NCBI RefSeq assembly: GCF_003351785.1
Contig: NZ_CP031230.1
Location: forward strand, 1,364,001-1,428,000
DNA: 64,000 nt
Source of the DNA: Sporosarcina sp. PTS2304
GTDB lineage: Bacteria > Bacillota > Bacilli > Bacillales_A > Planococcaceae
Direction of reading: 5' to 3'
Part shown: piece by piece, positions 50,201-59,048 of the stretch
How positions within the stretch are numbered: position 1 is the stretch's first letter
Layout: each line of letters opens with the position of its first letter
Position numbers and translations under genes: made by a program
The notes under the pieces: generated by a model
Databases searched by the model: none
Told to the model about the DNA's origin: nothing
What the model saw: only the letters and a program-made list of their open reading frames with translations

Positions 50201-50336
50201 CACCGAATAGCTTACTATTTACAATAGCAGCCGAACTAGCTCCTCTTTGCTGTAAAAGAGGAGCTAGTTCATCTAATTTCACTATTCCGCGCAATAAATC
50301 TGCACCGGTTATAATTTGCGGATACATCAGGTTCAT
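47280..50336 (-). CDS. dnaE: DNA polymerase III subunit alpha, DnaE type
   Basis: The second replicative polymerase of Firmicutes, extending primers on the lagging strand before PolC takes over. At 1018 residues it is shorter than B. subtilis DnaE. The palm residues are present (GPGRGSSAGSL, MPDIDIDFADNRR), as are the helix-hairpin-helix region and a C-terminal OB fold (VQCIGLILSSKRI). The PHP domain at the N-terminus has lost the H-x-H and D-D-H ligand motifs. GAGGGA precedes the ATG, and nrnA ends 20 bases upstream. Confidence 0.95.
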   Translation of the reverse strand: MNLMYPQIITGADLLRGIVKLDELAPLLQQRGASSAAIVNSKLFGVRSFSAMLSKHGIQPVIGLSVLVSLDEHELLVYVYAKNQTGFSNLMKMSSAISTREEENLPLSWLQAYRQECIVVCALTHITWTHYRNVETIELLAEGAYESTYIGISRPGGARHTEEEQVIQLSEQCRLSIVACHETRFIHAEDFPVYEVATAIRKGYKLNDPKKPKNRFRHAYLPTGQTFEVWFADRPEWLSMMAELLESCNVTFTKEPFQLPKFPVTEGQSTIRVLTEKCRAGLAHRFQSLPAEYAERLRHELKIIEQMGFTDYFLIVEDYVRYAKSQGILVGPGRGSSAGSLVAFALGITEVDPIRYGLLFERFLNPERVTMPDIDIDFADNRRSEVVNYVADTYGKQYVAQIITFGTLSTKAVARNVARALDFSPEEVRFMSSELSSSQSFSETIRQSKKLQNWIAVDPKRALWQQAAERLEDLPRNASTHAAGVVLAAKPLVNYVPLQIGTDEVFLTQWAMKDVEEVGLLKMDFLGLRNLTLLDRIRSMIEYRTKQPIHFESIPLDDSTTYQLFKTGDMSGIFQFESPGMRRALQTIQPDNLKDLYSVNALYRPGPMEFIPLYSRRKNGQEPIHYDIPELQPIVEETFGIIIYQEQIMKIAVEIAGFTMAEADLLRRAISKKNQQVLEQERQHFIAGAIKKGFEQNKANNVYNLIVKFADYGFPKSHAVAYTLISYRLAFFKANEPTIFYAAYLSSLTGSKEKTTELIREIKAKGIAVYPPSVKSSRYSHTVEGNGIRLGLGLIKGVTFSFYQQLATARDDWSSMFEMAVSLGAENFTEKSIVPLIKAGALDEFEEKRSVLLASIDAAHSHALYIGDDTFSDQFQFNSRPKYTPGGSMDQMTMLNFERDVLGFYLSEHPVEEIKRQLKEPFQQISTLNHMRQGTKVQCIGLILSSKRIRTKKGEAMAFFTLQDETQEISCTVFPKQYVQFSKIKEQEFVHVTGSVEFRNQTLQLIIDQMKVVSLQNK

Positions 50337-50355
50337 ATCAATCCCTCAGCTCTGC

Positions 50356-51297
50356 TTAATAATTTTCGCACAATTTTTGTAACTTTTTGATAATCTCATC
50401 CACTTCCGCCCAAGAATACGCAGAAGCGCCAGATGCAAGCGGATGACCGCCGCCATTATGTTGCATAGCTAATGTATTAACAACAGGGCCTTTTGAGCGT
50501 AAACGTACACGAATTTGATCTTTTTCTTCGATAAATATAATCCAGGCACAAATTCCTTTGACACTGCCTAAAGAACCGACCAATTGAGAAGTTTCAGAAA
50601 CAGTGACATCGAACTTTTCAAGAATTTCTTTCGTCAGTTTAATATATGCTGCCCCATTTTCATCAATCGTAAAGTTTTGATAAATATATCCTTGTAAATG
50701 TAAAATTTTACGATCTACTTCATACATCCCGGCAAATAGCTCTGTCCGATCAAATGGCTGTTTAATCAGCGAGCTAGCAATTTCGAATGTCTTTTCGGTT
50801 GTGCTTTGAAACATAAAACGACCCGTATCTCCCACAATTCCTGCAAAAAGAAAACGTGCAGCTTCTGGTGACATCTCCCAATCGTACGATGCCTTACCTT
50901 CTTCATATATAGTATAAATCATTTCTGAACATGAGCTAGCCTCTGTATTCACCCAACGTTCGTCACCGTATGGATCCTCATTTGGATGGTGGTCAATTTT
51001 CAACAAAAACGCACCTTTGTTATAAAACGGACCATCAATGCGATCTGTATTTGCTGTGTCTGTCACAATGACTAGCGCCCCTTCATAATTTGCTTCTGTC
51101 ACGTGATTTGGTTGTCCTAAGTACGTCAACAATTCATCGTGTGTCCCAGCAGCTAGCACTTGCTTAGAAGGATAGTTTTTCTCAATTAATGCTTTCAGTC
51201 CCATCTGTGATCCATATGCATCAGGGTCTGGTCGGACGTGACGATGAATAATAATTTTGTCGTATTTCTCAATTGTGTCAATGATTTGTCGTTTCAT
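50356..51297 (-). CDS. nrnA: NanoRNase / pAp phosphatase NrnA
   Basis: A 313-residue DHH-DHHA1 phosphoesterase that degrades 2-5 nt RNAs and dephosphorylates pAp. Metal-binding HRHVRPDPDAYGSQ, DTANTDR and DHHPNED are followed by the DHHA1 GGGHPLASGAS motif. The ATG at 51297 has GGGGGA six bases upstream. Directly upstream of dnaE, as in B. subtilis (ytqI-dnaE). Confidence 0.94.
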   Translation of the reverse strand: MKRQIIDTIEKYDKIIIHRHVRPDPDAYGSQMGLKALIEKNYPSKQVLAAGTHDELLTYLGQPNHVTEANYEGALVIVTDTANTDRIDGPFYNKGAFLLKIDHHPNEDPYGDERWVNTEASSCSEMIYTIYEEGKASYDWEMSPEAARFLFAGIVGDTGRFMFQSTTEKTFEIASSLIKQPFDRTELFAGMYEVDRKILHLQGYIYQNFTIDENGAAYIKLTKEILEKFDVTVSETSQLVGSLGSVKGICAWIIFIEEKDQIRVRLRSKGPVVNTLAMQHNGGGHPLASGASAYSWAEVDEIIKKLQKLCENY

Positions 51298-51418
51298 GTG
51301 GATTCCCCCAAGTTCTGTTTCTAGTATTCGCAATTCTAGTTAAAAGCCGATACAATGTAAAGTGACTCTATGAGCACTTTTGGTTAGTATGAAATTTATA
51401 TGTAATGGAGGCTTTTGA

Positions 51419-51739
51419 ATGGAGACGGTTAATTTTCTTTTCGTGTTCGGCATTGTCGCTTCAGGCGTTTTCTATTTTGTTTTTAAAACGCGTCAATTCC
51501 GTACAAGCCATATGTTTCCCATCCGCAAAAAGATGTATGCAAGCATGGCCGGAACTGCACTCGGTGCGCTACTGATCTTTTTTGGTATCAATCAATTAAT
51601 GTTATTTGATGGTATTTTAACATATGTTGTAGCTGCGATCTTTATTTTATTCGGTGGCTATGTTGCGATTTTCAATTTTAACGCGACAAAGCATTATAAA
51701 CAATTCATCGCAGAAGAGCGTAGATTAAACGAAAACTGA
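51419..51739 (+). CDS. ytpI: YtpI family membrane protein
   Basis: 106 residues, three hydrophobic segments, with the conserved KTRQFRTSHMFPIRKKMYASMAG stretch. The function is unknown. GGAGG lies upstream of the ATG. It is convergent with ytoI through a shared terminator. Confidence 0.82.
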   Translation: METVNFLFVFGIVASGVFYFVFKTRQFRTSHMFPIRKKMYASMAGTALGALLIFFGINQLMLFDGILTYVVAAIFILFGGYVAIFNFNATKHYKQFIAEERRLNEN

Positions 51740-51762
51740 TGTATATATACATCAGTTTTTTA
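51732..51762. terminator. Bidirectional terminator between ytpI and ytoI
   Basis: AAAACTGATGTATATATACATCAGTTTTTT is nearly self-complementary (positions 51732-51761) with T runs for both directions; it covers the ytoI stop. Confidence 0.9.
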
Positions 51763-53067
51763 TTTTTCAAATAATTGGAATGTACCCATAGCTTTTGCTA
51801 CAATACCATCATTTGAAAGCAATTCAAATTCCAGTTTGATGAAACGGCGGCTTAAGTGAATGATTTTAGGCTCTACTGTAACTGAAGCGCCTAACTGTAC
51901 TTGTTTAATAAAATAAATCGTAATATTTTCCGGAACACTTTCTCCGCGTTTCTGAATTTTTATAGCCCGGCTGCCTGCTTCAGTCAAAATTGTCAGCATG
52001 GCACCGTAGGATAATGATCCAAATTGATTTGTCATTTGTGGAACTACTGCGAATTCAATTTTACCAGGGGCATTTGCAATTGCTTTCATCTGATTTTTCA
52101 CGATATCGTCTATCGTTTCCCCCTGTTGTGGTTGTCGTTGGGTCATTTGTAACGCTTTAAGAACATCTTGGCGACTGATGATACCTTCTAAAATACCTGC
52201 ATCGTTCACTACAGGCATTAGATCAATACCTTCCCAAATCATACTATGACCCGCAGAAGCCACACTCATTTTCCCATTTACCGTAATTGGATCAGGTGTC
52301 ATCACTTTTCCGATAATCTCGACGTCCGGCTTACTCACTACGTCACGCGAAGTAATGATTCCTACTAATTTACCATTAGATTCCACTACCGGATAGGCAG
52401 AATGTGATGTTTGATGATTCACTTCAAAAAACTGGTCTACTGAATCTTCGGGCGATAATGTTACGGTTCGTGCGACAGTAGTGAGAATATCTTCAACTAA
52501 TAGTATTTCTTTTTCAATTAACTGATCATAAATTGCACGATTTAACATAGTCGCTACAGTAAATGTATCATAACTAGTAGAAATTACTGGCAAGTTCATT
52601 TCATCAGCCAATTGTTTTACTTCGTCTGTTGCGTCAAAACCACCCGTAACGAGCACGGCTGCACCCGCTTTAATAGCAATTTCATGTGCTTTTAGACGAT
52701 TTCCTACAATTAATAGACTGCCTGCATCTATATAGCGGATCATATCTTCCAGCTGCATCGCTCCTACAACAAACTTTGTCAGAGTTTTATGTAATCCGTC
52801 GCGTCCACCTAATACGACACCATCTACAATATTGATCACTTCAGCAAATGTGAGACGTTCAATATTCTCTTTTTTCTTTTTCTCTATACGAATCGTACCA
52901 ACGCGTTCTATCGTGTTGACCAATTTTTGATTTTCCGCTTCTTTAATAGCGCGATAAGCTGTTCCATCACTCACTTCTAATGCTTTTGCTACTTGTCGGA
53001 CAGAAATTTTTTCCCCTACTGCCAAACTTTCAATATAGCGCAAAATTTGTTCGTGTTTAGTTGACAT
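51760..53067 (-). CDS. ytoI: DRTGG/CBS-domain regulator YtoI
   Basis: 435 residues in four parts: an N-terminal winged helix (VRQVAKALEVSDGTAYRAIKEAE), a DRTGG domain (about 80-180), a CBS pair (about 190-310; ITSRDVVSKPDVEIIGKVM) and a hot-dog domain at the C-terminus. It probably senses an adenine nucleotide and perhaps acyl-CoA; its targets are unknown. AAGGTG lies upstream of the ATG. Confidence 0.88.
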   Translation of the reverse strand: MSTKHEQILRYIESLAVGEKISVRQVAKALEVSDGTAYRAIKEAENQKLVNTIERVGTIRIEKKKKENIERLTFAEVINIVDGVVLGGRDGLHKTLTKFVVGAMQLEDMIRYIDAGSLLIVGNRLKAHEIAIKAGAAVLVTGGFDATDEVKQLADEMNLPVISTSYDTFTVATMLNRAIYDQLIEKEILLVEDILTTVARTVTLSPEDSVDQFFEVNHQTSHSAYPVVESNGKLVGIITSRDVVSKPDVEIIGKVMTPDPITVNGKMSVASAGHSMIWEGIDLMPVVNDAGILEGIISRQDVLKALQMTQRQPQQGETIDDIVKNQMKAIANAPGKIEFAVVPQMTNQFGSLSYGAMLTILTEAGSRAIKIQKRGESVPENITIYFIKQVQLGASVTVEPKIIHLSRRFIKLEFELLSNDGIVAKAMGTFQLFEK

Positions 53068-53136
53068 GATTTCACCTTTTTCTTCGATCTGTTAATAACG
53101 GTTTAGGCTTTTTGCTAATCATACCATAAGTCACAT

Positions 53137-53173
53137 AAAAAACGGTCTAAGACGCTAACAAAACGTCTAGACC
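53137..53173 (-). terminator. Probable original ytkL terminator
   Basis: GGTCTAGACG / CGTCTTAGACC with six T on the minus strand. It is now about 275 bases from the ytkL stop, because a repeat element lies between them. Confidence 0.65.
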
Positions 53174-53198
53174 ATGAGCACTTTTATTTGTATTTTAT

Positions 53199-53439
53199 CA
53201 AATCTGTTGATTATCCGAAGAAAGGAATCGGCTTTTGACGAGTAGTTAATAGAGGTAGTGTATTGTTTAGGATTCTCCCGAGAGAAACCGGACGCTTTCC
53301 TGAGGGCACGCAGCGGACTCGCCAAAAGCGCAAGCCGCCAGACACTTCAAGTCAGCCTAACTCCATCCAATCACCATAGTCAAACTCACTTTTAGTTAAA
53401 TCAATGAATTATACATAATATGTTTAATTAATAGGCTTG
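53199..53439. repeat. 241-bp element with terminal inverted repeats (MITE-like), copy C
   Basis: The left end CAAATCTGTTGATTAT and the inverted right end CAAGCCTATTAATTAA match copy B's ends. Shared internal blocks are GAGGTAGTGTATTGTTTAGG, GGATTCTCCC, CCGGACGCTTTCCTGAGGG and AAGCGCAAGCCGC. Its right end is six bases from the ytkL stop. Confidence 0.75.
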
Positions 53440-53444
53440 GCTTA

Positions 53445-54122
53445 TTATAATTCTATCGTATCCCCAGCATTCATAATTTTTACTTCATGGGATTTGACTA
53501 ACATCTTGAATTCTTCAGGATCTTGGACAATTGGTGGGAACGTATTGTAGTGCACCGGCACAGTTAATTTTGGTTGTAAAATTTCAACCGCTTTCGCTGC
53601 ATCACGTGGACCCATCGTAAAATTGTCTCCTATCGGCAGGAATGCAACATCTATTCCATCTTCAGCATATAACTTCATATCACTGAACAAAGATGTGTCA
53701 CCCGCATGATAAATGATTTTCCCTTCAATAGTTAACAATAATCCAGCCGGCATTCCTGTATAAATAATTTCATTATCTTCTGTTGTATACGAAGAACTAT
53801 GGAATGCTTGTGTATATTTCACTGTACCAAAGTCGAACTCTTTAGATCCACCAATATTCATGCCATGGGTCTGTAATCCTTGAAAACCTAAATATACAGC
53901 CAATTCATTCGGTGCAACGACAAGAATGTTTTCTCTTTTTGCGATTTCCATCGTGTCGCCCACATGGTCATTATGTCCGTGCGTTAGTAAAATGACATCC
54001 GGCTTTTCGTCTGCCGCTTGTAAATCGGTTAGATCATTCCCTGTGATGAACGGGTCGATTAAAATCGTTTTCCCTTTTGTTTCAATCTTTACTATCGAAT
54101 GACCGTGATAAGAAATTTTCAT
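53445..54122 (-). CDS. ytkL: UPF0173 metal-dependent hydrolase YtkL
   Basis: A 225-residue metallo-beta-lactamase fold with ligand motif [10 protein letters not shown] at about 46-55, [10 protein letters not shown] and the late PVHYNTFP. Its substrate is unknown. GAGGAG lies upstream of the ATG. Confidence 0.9.
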   Translation of the reverse strand: MKISYHGHSIVKIETKGKTILIDPFITGNDLTDLQAADEKPDVILLTHGHNDHVGDTMEIAKRENILVVAPNELAVYLGFQGLQTHGMNIGGSKEFDFGTVKYTQAFHSSSYTTEDNEIIYTGMPAGLLLTIEGKIIYHAGDTSLFSDMKLYAEDGIDVAFLPIGDNFTMGPRDAAKAVEILQPKLTVPVHYNTFPPIVQDPEEFKMLVKSHEVKIMNAGDTIEL

Positions 54123-54234
54123 TGAAAAACACTCTCCTCTTTTACATTCTAATCCTACATACTTTATTACCTTCTACAAAACAGCATAAAACCCTCTTTT
54201 TTGCTATACTAACTTACATAGAGGAGGTTTCATC

Positions 54235-55326
54235 ATGTCCACAATAAAAAAAGTACAAAGTTTCTTAGGCGAACACGGGATTGACGCTGCACTTGTAACA
54301 AATCCTGATAACATTTTTTATCTAACACAATTCAGAAGCGAACCTCATGAGAGATTACTAGGTGTGGTTATTTTTAAAGATCATAACCCTCTCATCATTT
54401 GTCCTGCTATGGAAGTAGCTGATGTTCAATCGATCGGTTGGACATATGATATTATCGGCTATAAAGATACGGATAATGCATTTGAATTTTTGGAGCAGGC
54501 GATCACAAAGCGAGTTTCAGTACTTTCTTTACTCGCTATCGAGAAAGAACATTTGACTGTAGATCGCTTTGAAATACTACAAGAACGTTTTCCAGCTCTG
54601 TTATTCGCTAAATTGGATGAAGAATTAGCTACTTATCGGTTAATTAAAGATGAGAATGAAATCGATTGCTTACGCAAAGCCGCTGAATTAGCAGACTACG
54701 CAATCGAAGTCGGTTGCAATGAAATAGCAGAAGGAAAAACGGAACTTGAAATCGTGCAAGCTGTCGAACAGGCTGTAAAACAAAAAGGTGCAGAGAAAAT
54801 GTCTTTTGACACCATTATTATTTCAGGTAAAAAAACGGCATCTCCTCACGGTATACCTGGAAACCGCGCCATCGAAAAAGGAGACTTTGTGCTGTTTGAT
54901 TTAGGCGTTGTGTATAAAGGGTATTGCTCCGATATTACGCGCACTATTGCATTTGGAGAGCCAACAGAAGAAAAACGTAAAATTTATGAAACTGTGCAAC
55001 GTGCACAACAAGCGGCAATTGATGTCGTACGACCGGGTACATTGGCTAAAGAAGTAGATTTAGCTGCTCGTTCCGTCATCGAAGAAGCTGGATATGGAGA
55101 CTTATTTCCGCATAGAATCGGTCATGGTCTAGGAATATCTGTTCATGAATACCCATCTCTTACAGCGACAAATACGTTACCTTTAAAAGAAGGAATGGTC
55201 TTCACGATCGAGCCAGGAATTTATGATCCAAGCATTACAGGCGTACGGATTGAAGATGATGTTCTAGTAACAGAAGATGGAGTAGAAGTGCTCACGAAGT
55301 TTCCAAAAGATTTGAAAGTAGTATAA
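54235..55326 (+). CDS. M24 Xaa-Pro aminopeptidase/dipeptidase
   Basis: 363 residues: a creatinase-like N-terminal domain (NPDNIFYLTQFRSEPHERL) and a pita-bread catalytic domain with the dimetal ligands in FDLGVVYKGYCSDITRT, HRIGHGLG, EPGIYD and RIEDDVLV. It removes residues N-terminal to proline from short peptides. GAGGAGG lies upstream of the ATG. Closest in type to B. subtilis PapB/YkvY. Confidence 0.9.
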   Translation: MSTIKKVQSFLGEHGIDAALVTNPDNIFYLTQFRSEPHERLLGVVIFKDHNPLIICPAMEVADVQSIGWTYDIIGYKDTDNAFEFLEQAITKRVSVLSLLAIEKEHLTVDRFEILQERFPALLFAKLDEELATYRLIKDENEIDCLRKAAELADYAIEVGCNEIAEGKTELEIVQAVEQAVKQKGAEKMSFDTIIISGKKTASPHGIPGNRAIEKGDFVLFDLGVVYKGYCSDITRTIAFGEPTEEKRKIYETVQRAQQAAIDVVRPGTLAKEVDLAARSVIEEAGYGDLFPHRIGHGLGISVHEYPSLTATNTLPLKEGMVFTIEPGIYDPSITGVRIEDDVLVTEDGVEVLTKFPKDLKVV

Positions 55327-55394
55327 GTAAAGCGGTTGGTATGGCTTACTATACTATAAGAAATACTTAACAAAAGAATTATTCCCACAATAAA

Positions 55395-55445
55395 GGGTGA
55401 TCCAGAAAATCAGATAGTACTGACTTTCCAGATCACCCCTTTTTC
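55395..55445. terminator. Bidirectional terminator, repeated hairpin family
   Basis: GGGTGATC / GATCACCC outer arms enclose AGAAAATCAGATAGTACTGA and its partner; T run on the plus side. Serves the M24 peptidase and ald genes. Confidence 0.88.
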
Positions 55446-55448
55446 ATA

Positions 55449-56570
55449 TTATAAAGTTTCTAGTAACTCTTGAGCACTTACAGCTTCAAGATCTTGCGCT
55501 TCTGCAACTGCTTTATACGTAACGTGTCCTGCCAGCGTATTGATCCCTTTAAGTAATGCTTCGTTGTCTAAGCAAGCTTTTTTAACGCCTTTATTTGCAA
55601 TTTGAAGTGCATAAGGAATAGTAACATTCGTCAAAGCCATCGTAGAAGTCTGCGGAACGGCTCCCGGCATATTCGCAACTGCATAATGAATAATCCCGTG
55701 CTTTTCGTACGTTGGATCATCATGTGTAGTTACGCGATCTGAAGTTTCAAAGATTCCACCTTGGTCAATCGCGATATCAATTAAAACAGAACCTGGACTC
55801 ATTGATTTAACCATTTCTTCAGTGACTAACGTTGGAGCCTTCGCGCCTGGAATCAAAACACAACCAATAACCAAATCCGCATCTTTCACTGCATGTGCAA
55901 TGTTGTAAGGATTTGAAACTAGAGTTTGAATATTTTTACCGAACATCTCATCGAGCTGACGGACTCTTTCTACCGATAAATCCAAAATTGTAACATGAGC
56001 GCCAATACCAATTGCTACACGCGCAGCATTCGTACCTGCTTGTCCGCCGCCAATAATGGTAATTTTCCCTCGTGACACCCCGGGAACTCCTGCTAATAAA
56101 ATACCTTTACCGCCTCTTGTTTTCTCCAAGTATTGTGCACCAATTTGAGTCGCCATCCGCCCTGCCACTTCACTCATAGGAGCTAATAATGGCAATGCAC
56201 CGTTTGGCAACTGCACAGTTTCGTATGCAAGCGCAGTCACTTTGTTTTCAAGCAATGCTTGAGTTAACTTTACTTCAGGAGCAAGGTGTAAATAAGTAAA
56301 TAAAATTAATCCTTCACGGAAATATTGATATTCTGAAGTTGCCGGTTCTTTAACCTTCAACACCATATCTACATCCCACGCCTCAGCAGCTGTGTCAACA
56401 ATGATTGCGCCTGCTTCTTTATACTCTTCATCTTGAAAACTGGAACCCACTCCAGCACCTGTTTCAATAAATACTTCATGTCCAGCTGTTTTTAAAGTTA
56501 GTACACTCGCAGGGGCAATTGCCACTCGGTTTTCATTGTTTTTAATTTCTTTCGGAACACCTATACGCAT
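55449..56570 (-). CDS. ald: Alanine dehydrogenase
   Basis: 373 residues. [18 protein letters not shown] opens the protein, followed by the catalytic Lys/His region (LKVKEP, YLHLAPE) and the NAD loop [13 protein letters not shown]. It interconverts alanine and pyruvate, used when alanine is a carbon or nitrogen source. AGGAGG precedes the ATG. Confidence 0.96.
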   Translation of the reverse strand: MRIGVPKEIKNNENRVAIAPASVLTLKTAGHEVFIETGAGVGSSFQDEEYKEAGAIIVDTAAEAWDVDMVLKVKEPATSEYQYFREGLILFTYLHLAPEVKLTQALLENKVTALAYETVQLPNGALPLLAPMSEVAGRMATQIGAQYLEKTRGGKGILLAGVPGVSRGKITIIGGGQAGTNAARVAIGIGAHVTILDLSVERVRQLDEMFGKNIQTLVSNPYNIAHAVKDADLVIGCVLIPGAKAPTLVTEEMVKSMSPGSVLIDIAIDQGGIFETSDRVTTHDDPTYEKHGIIHYAVANMPGAVPQTSTMALTNVTIPYALQIANKGVKKACLDNEALLKGINTLAGHVTYKAVAEAQDLEAVSAQELLETL

Positions 56571-56808
56571 GCAAAATCCTCCTAAAATGAATGTTACGGT
56601 AACCGCTTATTACGTTTGCCGATTAATTACAATTTTAATCTTATCAGAAAATAAAAGAATTTTCCTCTTTTTTCTTGTCAATCAACAGACTTTTTCTGTT
56701 TATACAGTTTTGTAAAATTATTTCGACAAAAAAGAAGGTAATATAAAATGGATGTAGAATATAGTATGTGTAGAAAGAATTTAATTTTAAGGATGGAGTG
56801 GTATTATT

Positions 56809-57255
56809 ATGGCATTAAAGTACAAAGATATTATTGTAGCAGTAGACGGTTCAGATGAAGCGAAATGGGCTTTCAAAAAAGCGATTGCTATCGCAGATCG
56901 TAACGAAGCAACTCTTCACCTGATCAACATCATCGACACGCGTTCATATGCAGCTGTTGAGGCGTATGACCGTTCAATTGCAGAGCGTGCACAAAAATAT
57001 GCTGAAGAATTATTAACTGATTATCGTACAGAAGCTGCACAAGCTGGTTTGACTAACGTTCAAATTCACGTTGAATACGGTTCTCCTAAAACTTTAATTC
57101 CACGTGATATCGCGAAAAAGTTAAACGCAGATCTGATCATCTGTGGAGCTACTGGCTTGAACAGAGTTGAACGTTTCCTAATTGGTAGTGTTTCAGAAAA
57201 CATCGTTCGTTCTGCAAAATGTGACGTGCTTGTTGTACGTACACCGGAAGAATAA
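56809..57255 (+). CDS. Universal stress protein (UspA family)
   Basis: A 148-residue Rossmann-like protein with the ATP-binding signature GATGLNRVERFLIGSVSE (G-2x-G-9x-G-S) near 123-140 and DGS at 14-16. The precise role is unknown. GGATGGAG lies before the ATG. Monocistronic, facing ackA. Confidence 0.92.
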   Translation: MALKYKDIIVAVDGSDEAKWAFKKAIAIADRNEATLHLINIIDTRSYAAVEAYDRSIAERAQKYAEELLTDYRTEAAQAGLTNVQIHVEYGSPKTLIPRDIAKKLNADLIICGATGLNRVERFLIGSVSENIVRSAKCDVLVVRTPEE

Positions 57256-57268
57256 GCGACAACAGATG

Positions 57269-57307
57269 AGTGACGAAAACCTAATAGTTTTCGTCACTTT
57301 TTTATTT
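57269..57307 (+). terminator. usp terminator
   Basis: Perfect AGTGACGAAAAC / GTTTTCGTCACT arms and a long T run. Confidence 0.93.
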
Positions 57308-57315
57308 TGTACATA

Positions 57316-57354
57316 AAAAGACTGCATCGACTGTCAAATGGCAATCGATGCAGT
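57316..57354 (-). terminator. ackA terminator
   Basis: ACTGCATCGA / TCGATGCAGT arms with a T run on the minus strand. Confidence 0.9.
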
Positions 57355-57361
57355 TTCTATT

Positions 57362-58579
57362 TTATTCTACTGTTTGCAATGGTTCGAGTGAAATATCGGC
57401 AATACGAACTGTATCACGCGCAAGCATGATTTCTTCGTTTGTCGGAATGATTAATACTTTAACCGGTGAGTGAGGGAAGCTAATATACGCTTCTTGTCCA
57501 CGAACATTGTTTAAACTAGGATCAAAATACACTCCCATGAACTCCAGTCCATTCATCACTTTTTCACGTACAATTGTACTATTTTCCCCAATTCCAGCAG
57601 TGAAAATGATCGCGTCTACTCCACCCATACTCGCCGCATACTGTCCAATATGTTGGTGAATACGATCCGTGAAAACATCAAGTGCAAGTTGAGCACGTTC
57701 ATTGCCCTGCTCAGCCGCTTCTGTAATATCTCGTAAATCACTTGAAAAACCACTTAAACCAAGTAATCCTGATTTCTTATTCAATACATTTACGACTTCT
57801 TCTGCTGATTGGTCAGTACGCTCCATCATGTAAGGAATTAACGCAGGGTCAATATTTCCTGAACGCGTCCCCATGATTACTCCTGCTAAAGGAGTAAAGC
57901 CCATGGACGTGTCAACTGACTTCCCACCCTTTACTGCAGCAATACTTGCCCCATTACCTAAGTGGCACGAAATCAAGCGCGTATCTTCCAATGGTCTATT
58001 CAGGATTTTTGCAGCACGTTCTGTCACGTATTTATGACTTGTTCCGTGGAAGCCATATTTCCGAATACCGTACTCTTCATAATATTCATATGGTAACGCA
58101 TACAAAAATGCTTTTTCAGGCATCGTTTGATGGAAAGCTGTATCAAAAATAGCTACAGCAGGTGTATTTGGTAACGCTTTCTTGAATGCTCTAATTCCAG
58201 TAATATTGGCTGGATTGTGCAATGGTGCAAAGCTTGAAATCTCTTCCAGCTTTTCAACAATGTCATCATTGATAAGTACGGAATCACTAAATAGTTCTCC
58301 CCCATGAACTACACGGTGACCAAGACCATCGATTTCATCGTAAGAAGAAACAACGCCTTCACTTAACAAATGTTCCAATAACATGTTAACAGCTACAGAA
58401 TGGTCAGCGATATCCAGAACCTTTTCAATTTTCTTCTCATTTGTGGACATAGAGAAGATTGAATTCTCCAAACCTATTCTTTCGAATAACCCCTTTGTAA
58501 TCTCTTCTTCTGTCGTCATTTCAATCAACTGAAATTTCAAAGATGAACTTCCAGCATTAACTGATAAAATTTTCGGCAC
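57362..58579 (-). CDS. ackA: Acetate kinase
   Basis: 405 residues, acetyl-phosphate plus ADP to acetate and ATP. Phosphate motif [14 protein letters not shown], then [20 protein letters not shown] and the adenosine motif FTAGIGENS. The GTG at 58579 ([10 protein letters not shown]) has AAGGGG nine bases upstream; the GTG two codons earlier is too close. Transcribed alone. Confidence 0.96.
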   Translation of the reverse strand: MPKILSVNAGSSSLKFQLIEMTTEEEITKGLFERIGLENSIFSMSTNEKKIEKVLDIADHSVAVNMLLEHLLSEGVVSSYDEIDGLGHRVVHGGELFSDSVLINDDIVEKLEEISSFAPLHNPANITGIRAFKKALPNTPAVAIFDTAFHQTMPEKAFLYALPYEYYEEYGIRKYGFHGTSHKYVTERAAKILNRPLEDTRLISCHLGNGASIAAVKGGKSVDTSMGFTPLAGVIMGTRSGNIDPALIPYMMERTDQSAEEVVNVLNKKSGLLGLSGFSSDLRDITEAAEQGNERAQLALDVFTDRIHQHIGQYAASMGGVDAIIFTAGIGENSTIVREKVMNGLEFMGVYFDPSLNNVRGQEAYISFPHSPVKVLIIPTNEEIMLARDTVRIADISLEPLQTVE

Positions 58580-58598
58580 GTACACCCACCCCTTAAAA

Positions 58599-58612
58599 TG
58601 ATTACGTTTTCA
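58599..58612 (-). promoter_or_regulatory. cre-like CcpA site at ackA
   Basis: Minus-strand TGAAAACGTAATCA matches the cre consensus TGWAANCGNTNWCA at 13 of 14 positions. It lies about ten bases downstream of the expected transcription start. Confidence 0.68.
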
Positions 58613-58627
58613 TGAACGTTTCAAGTT

Positions 58628-58656
58628 ATTATAATAGCAATCTCTTTGAAAGGCAA
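58628..58656 (-). promoter_or_regulatory. ackA promoter
   Basis: Minus-strand TTGCCT, exactly 17 bases, TATAAT. Confidence 0.82.
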
Positions 58657-58916
58657 TTGAAATAATGAATTTTGTGCTATTTTTCTGTAAATATCTTCTT
58701 TTTTAGCTATGGCGCTGGGAATGACTAACGCTTCATTATTCTAAACATGCCTAATGACGTACTTATTTAGTTAACGTTTCATCTGTCCGTTATTTTATTA
58801 CTATACATGCTCGTTTTATATGTTATAAGGCACTTTAGCAGATGTCTATTCCGCGCATTGCGGCTATTCAATTCTTAAAATAAAAAACGAAGCTGTCCAA
58901 TATGGCGTTTATATAA

Positions 58917-58963
58917 ACTGAGCAGTGAAAAACCACTCGTTTTCCTTTGCTCAGTTTTGTTTT
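58917..58963 (+). terminator. Hairpin with T run, no gene before it
   Basis: ACTGAGCA / TGCTCAGT arms followed by TTTTGTTTT on the plus strand. No plus-strand gene precedes it within the gap, so it may end a small RNA, or be repeat-derived. Confidence 0.5.
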
Positions 58964-59048
58964 ATAATTCGTTGCCTTAGAAAGCAGACAGTATTTTTCT
59001 CCTCACTCGAAGAATCCTTTGTGGGGCAGAAAATGAATGTATGTGTGA

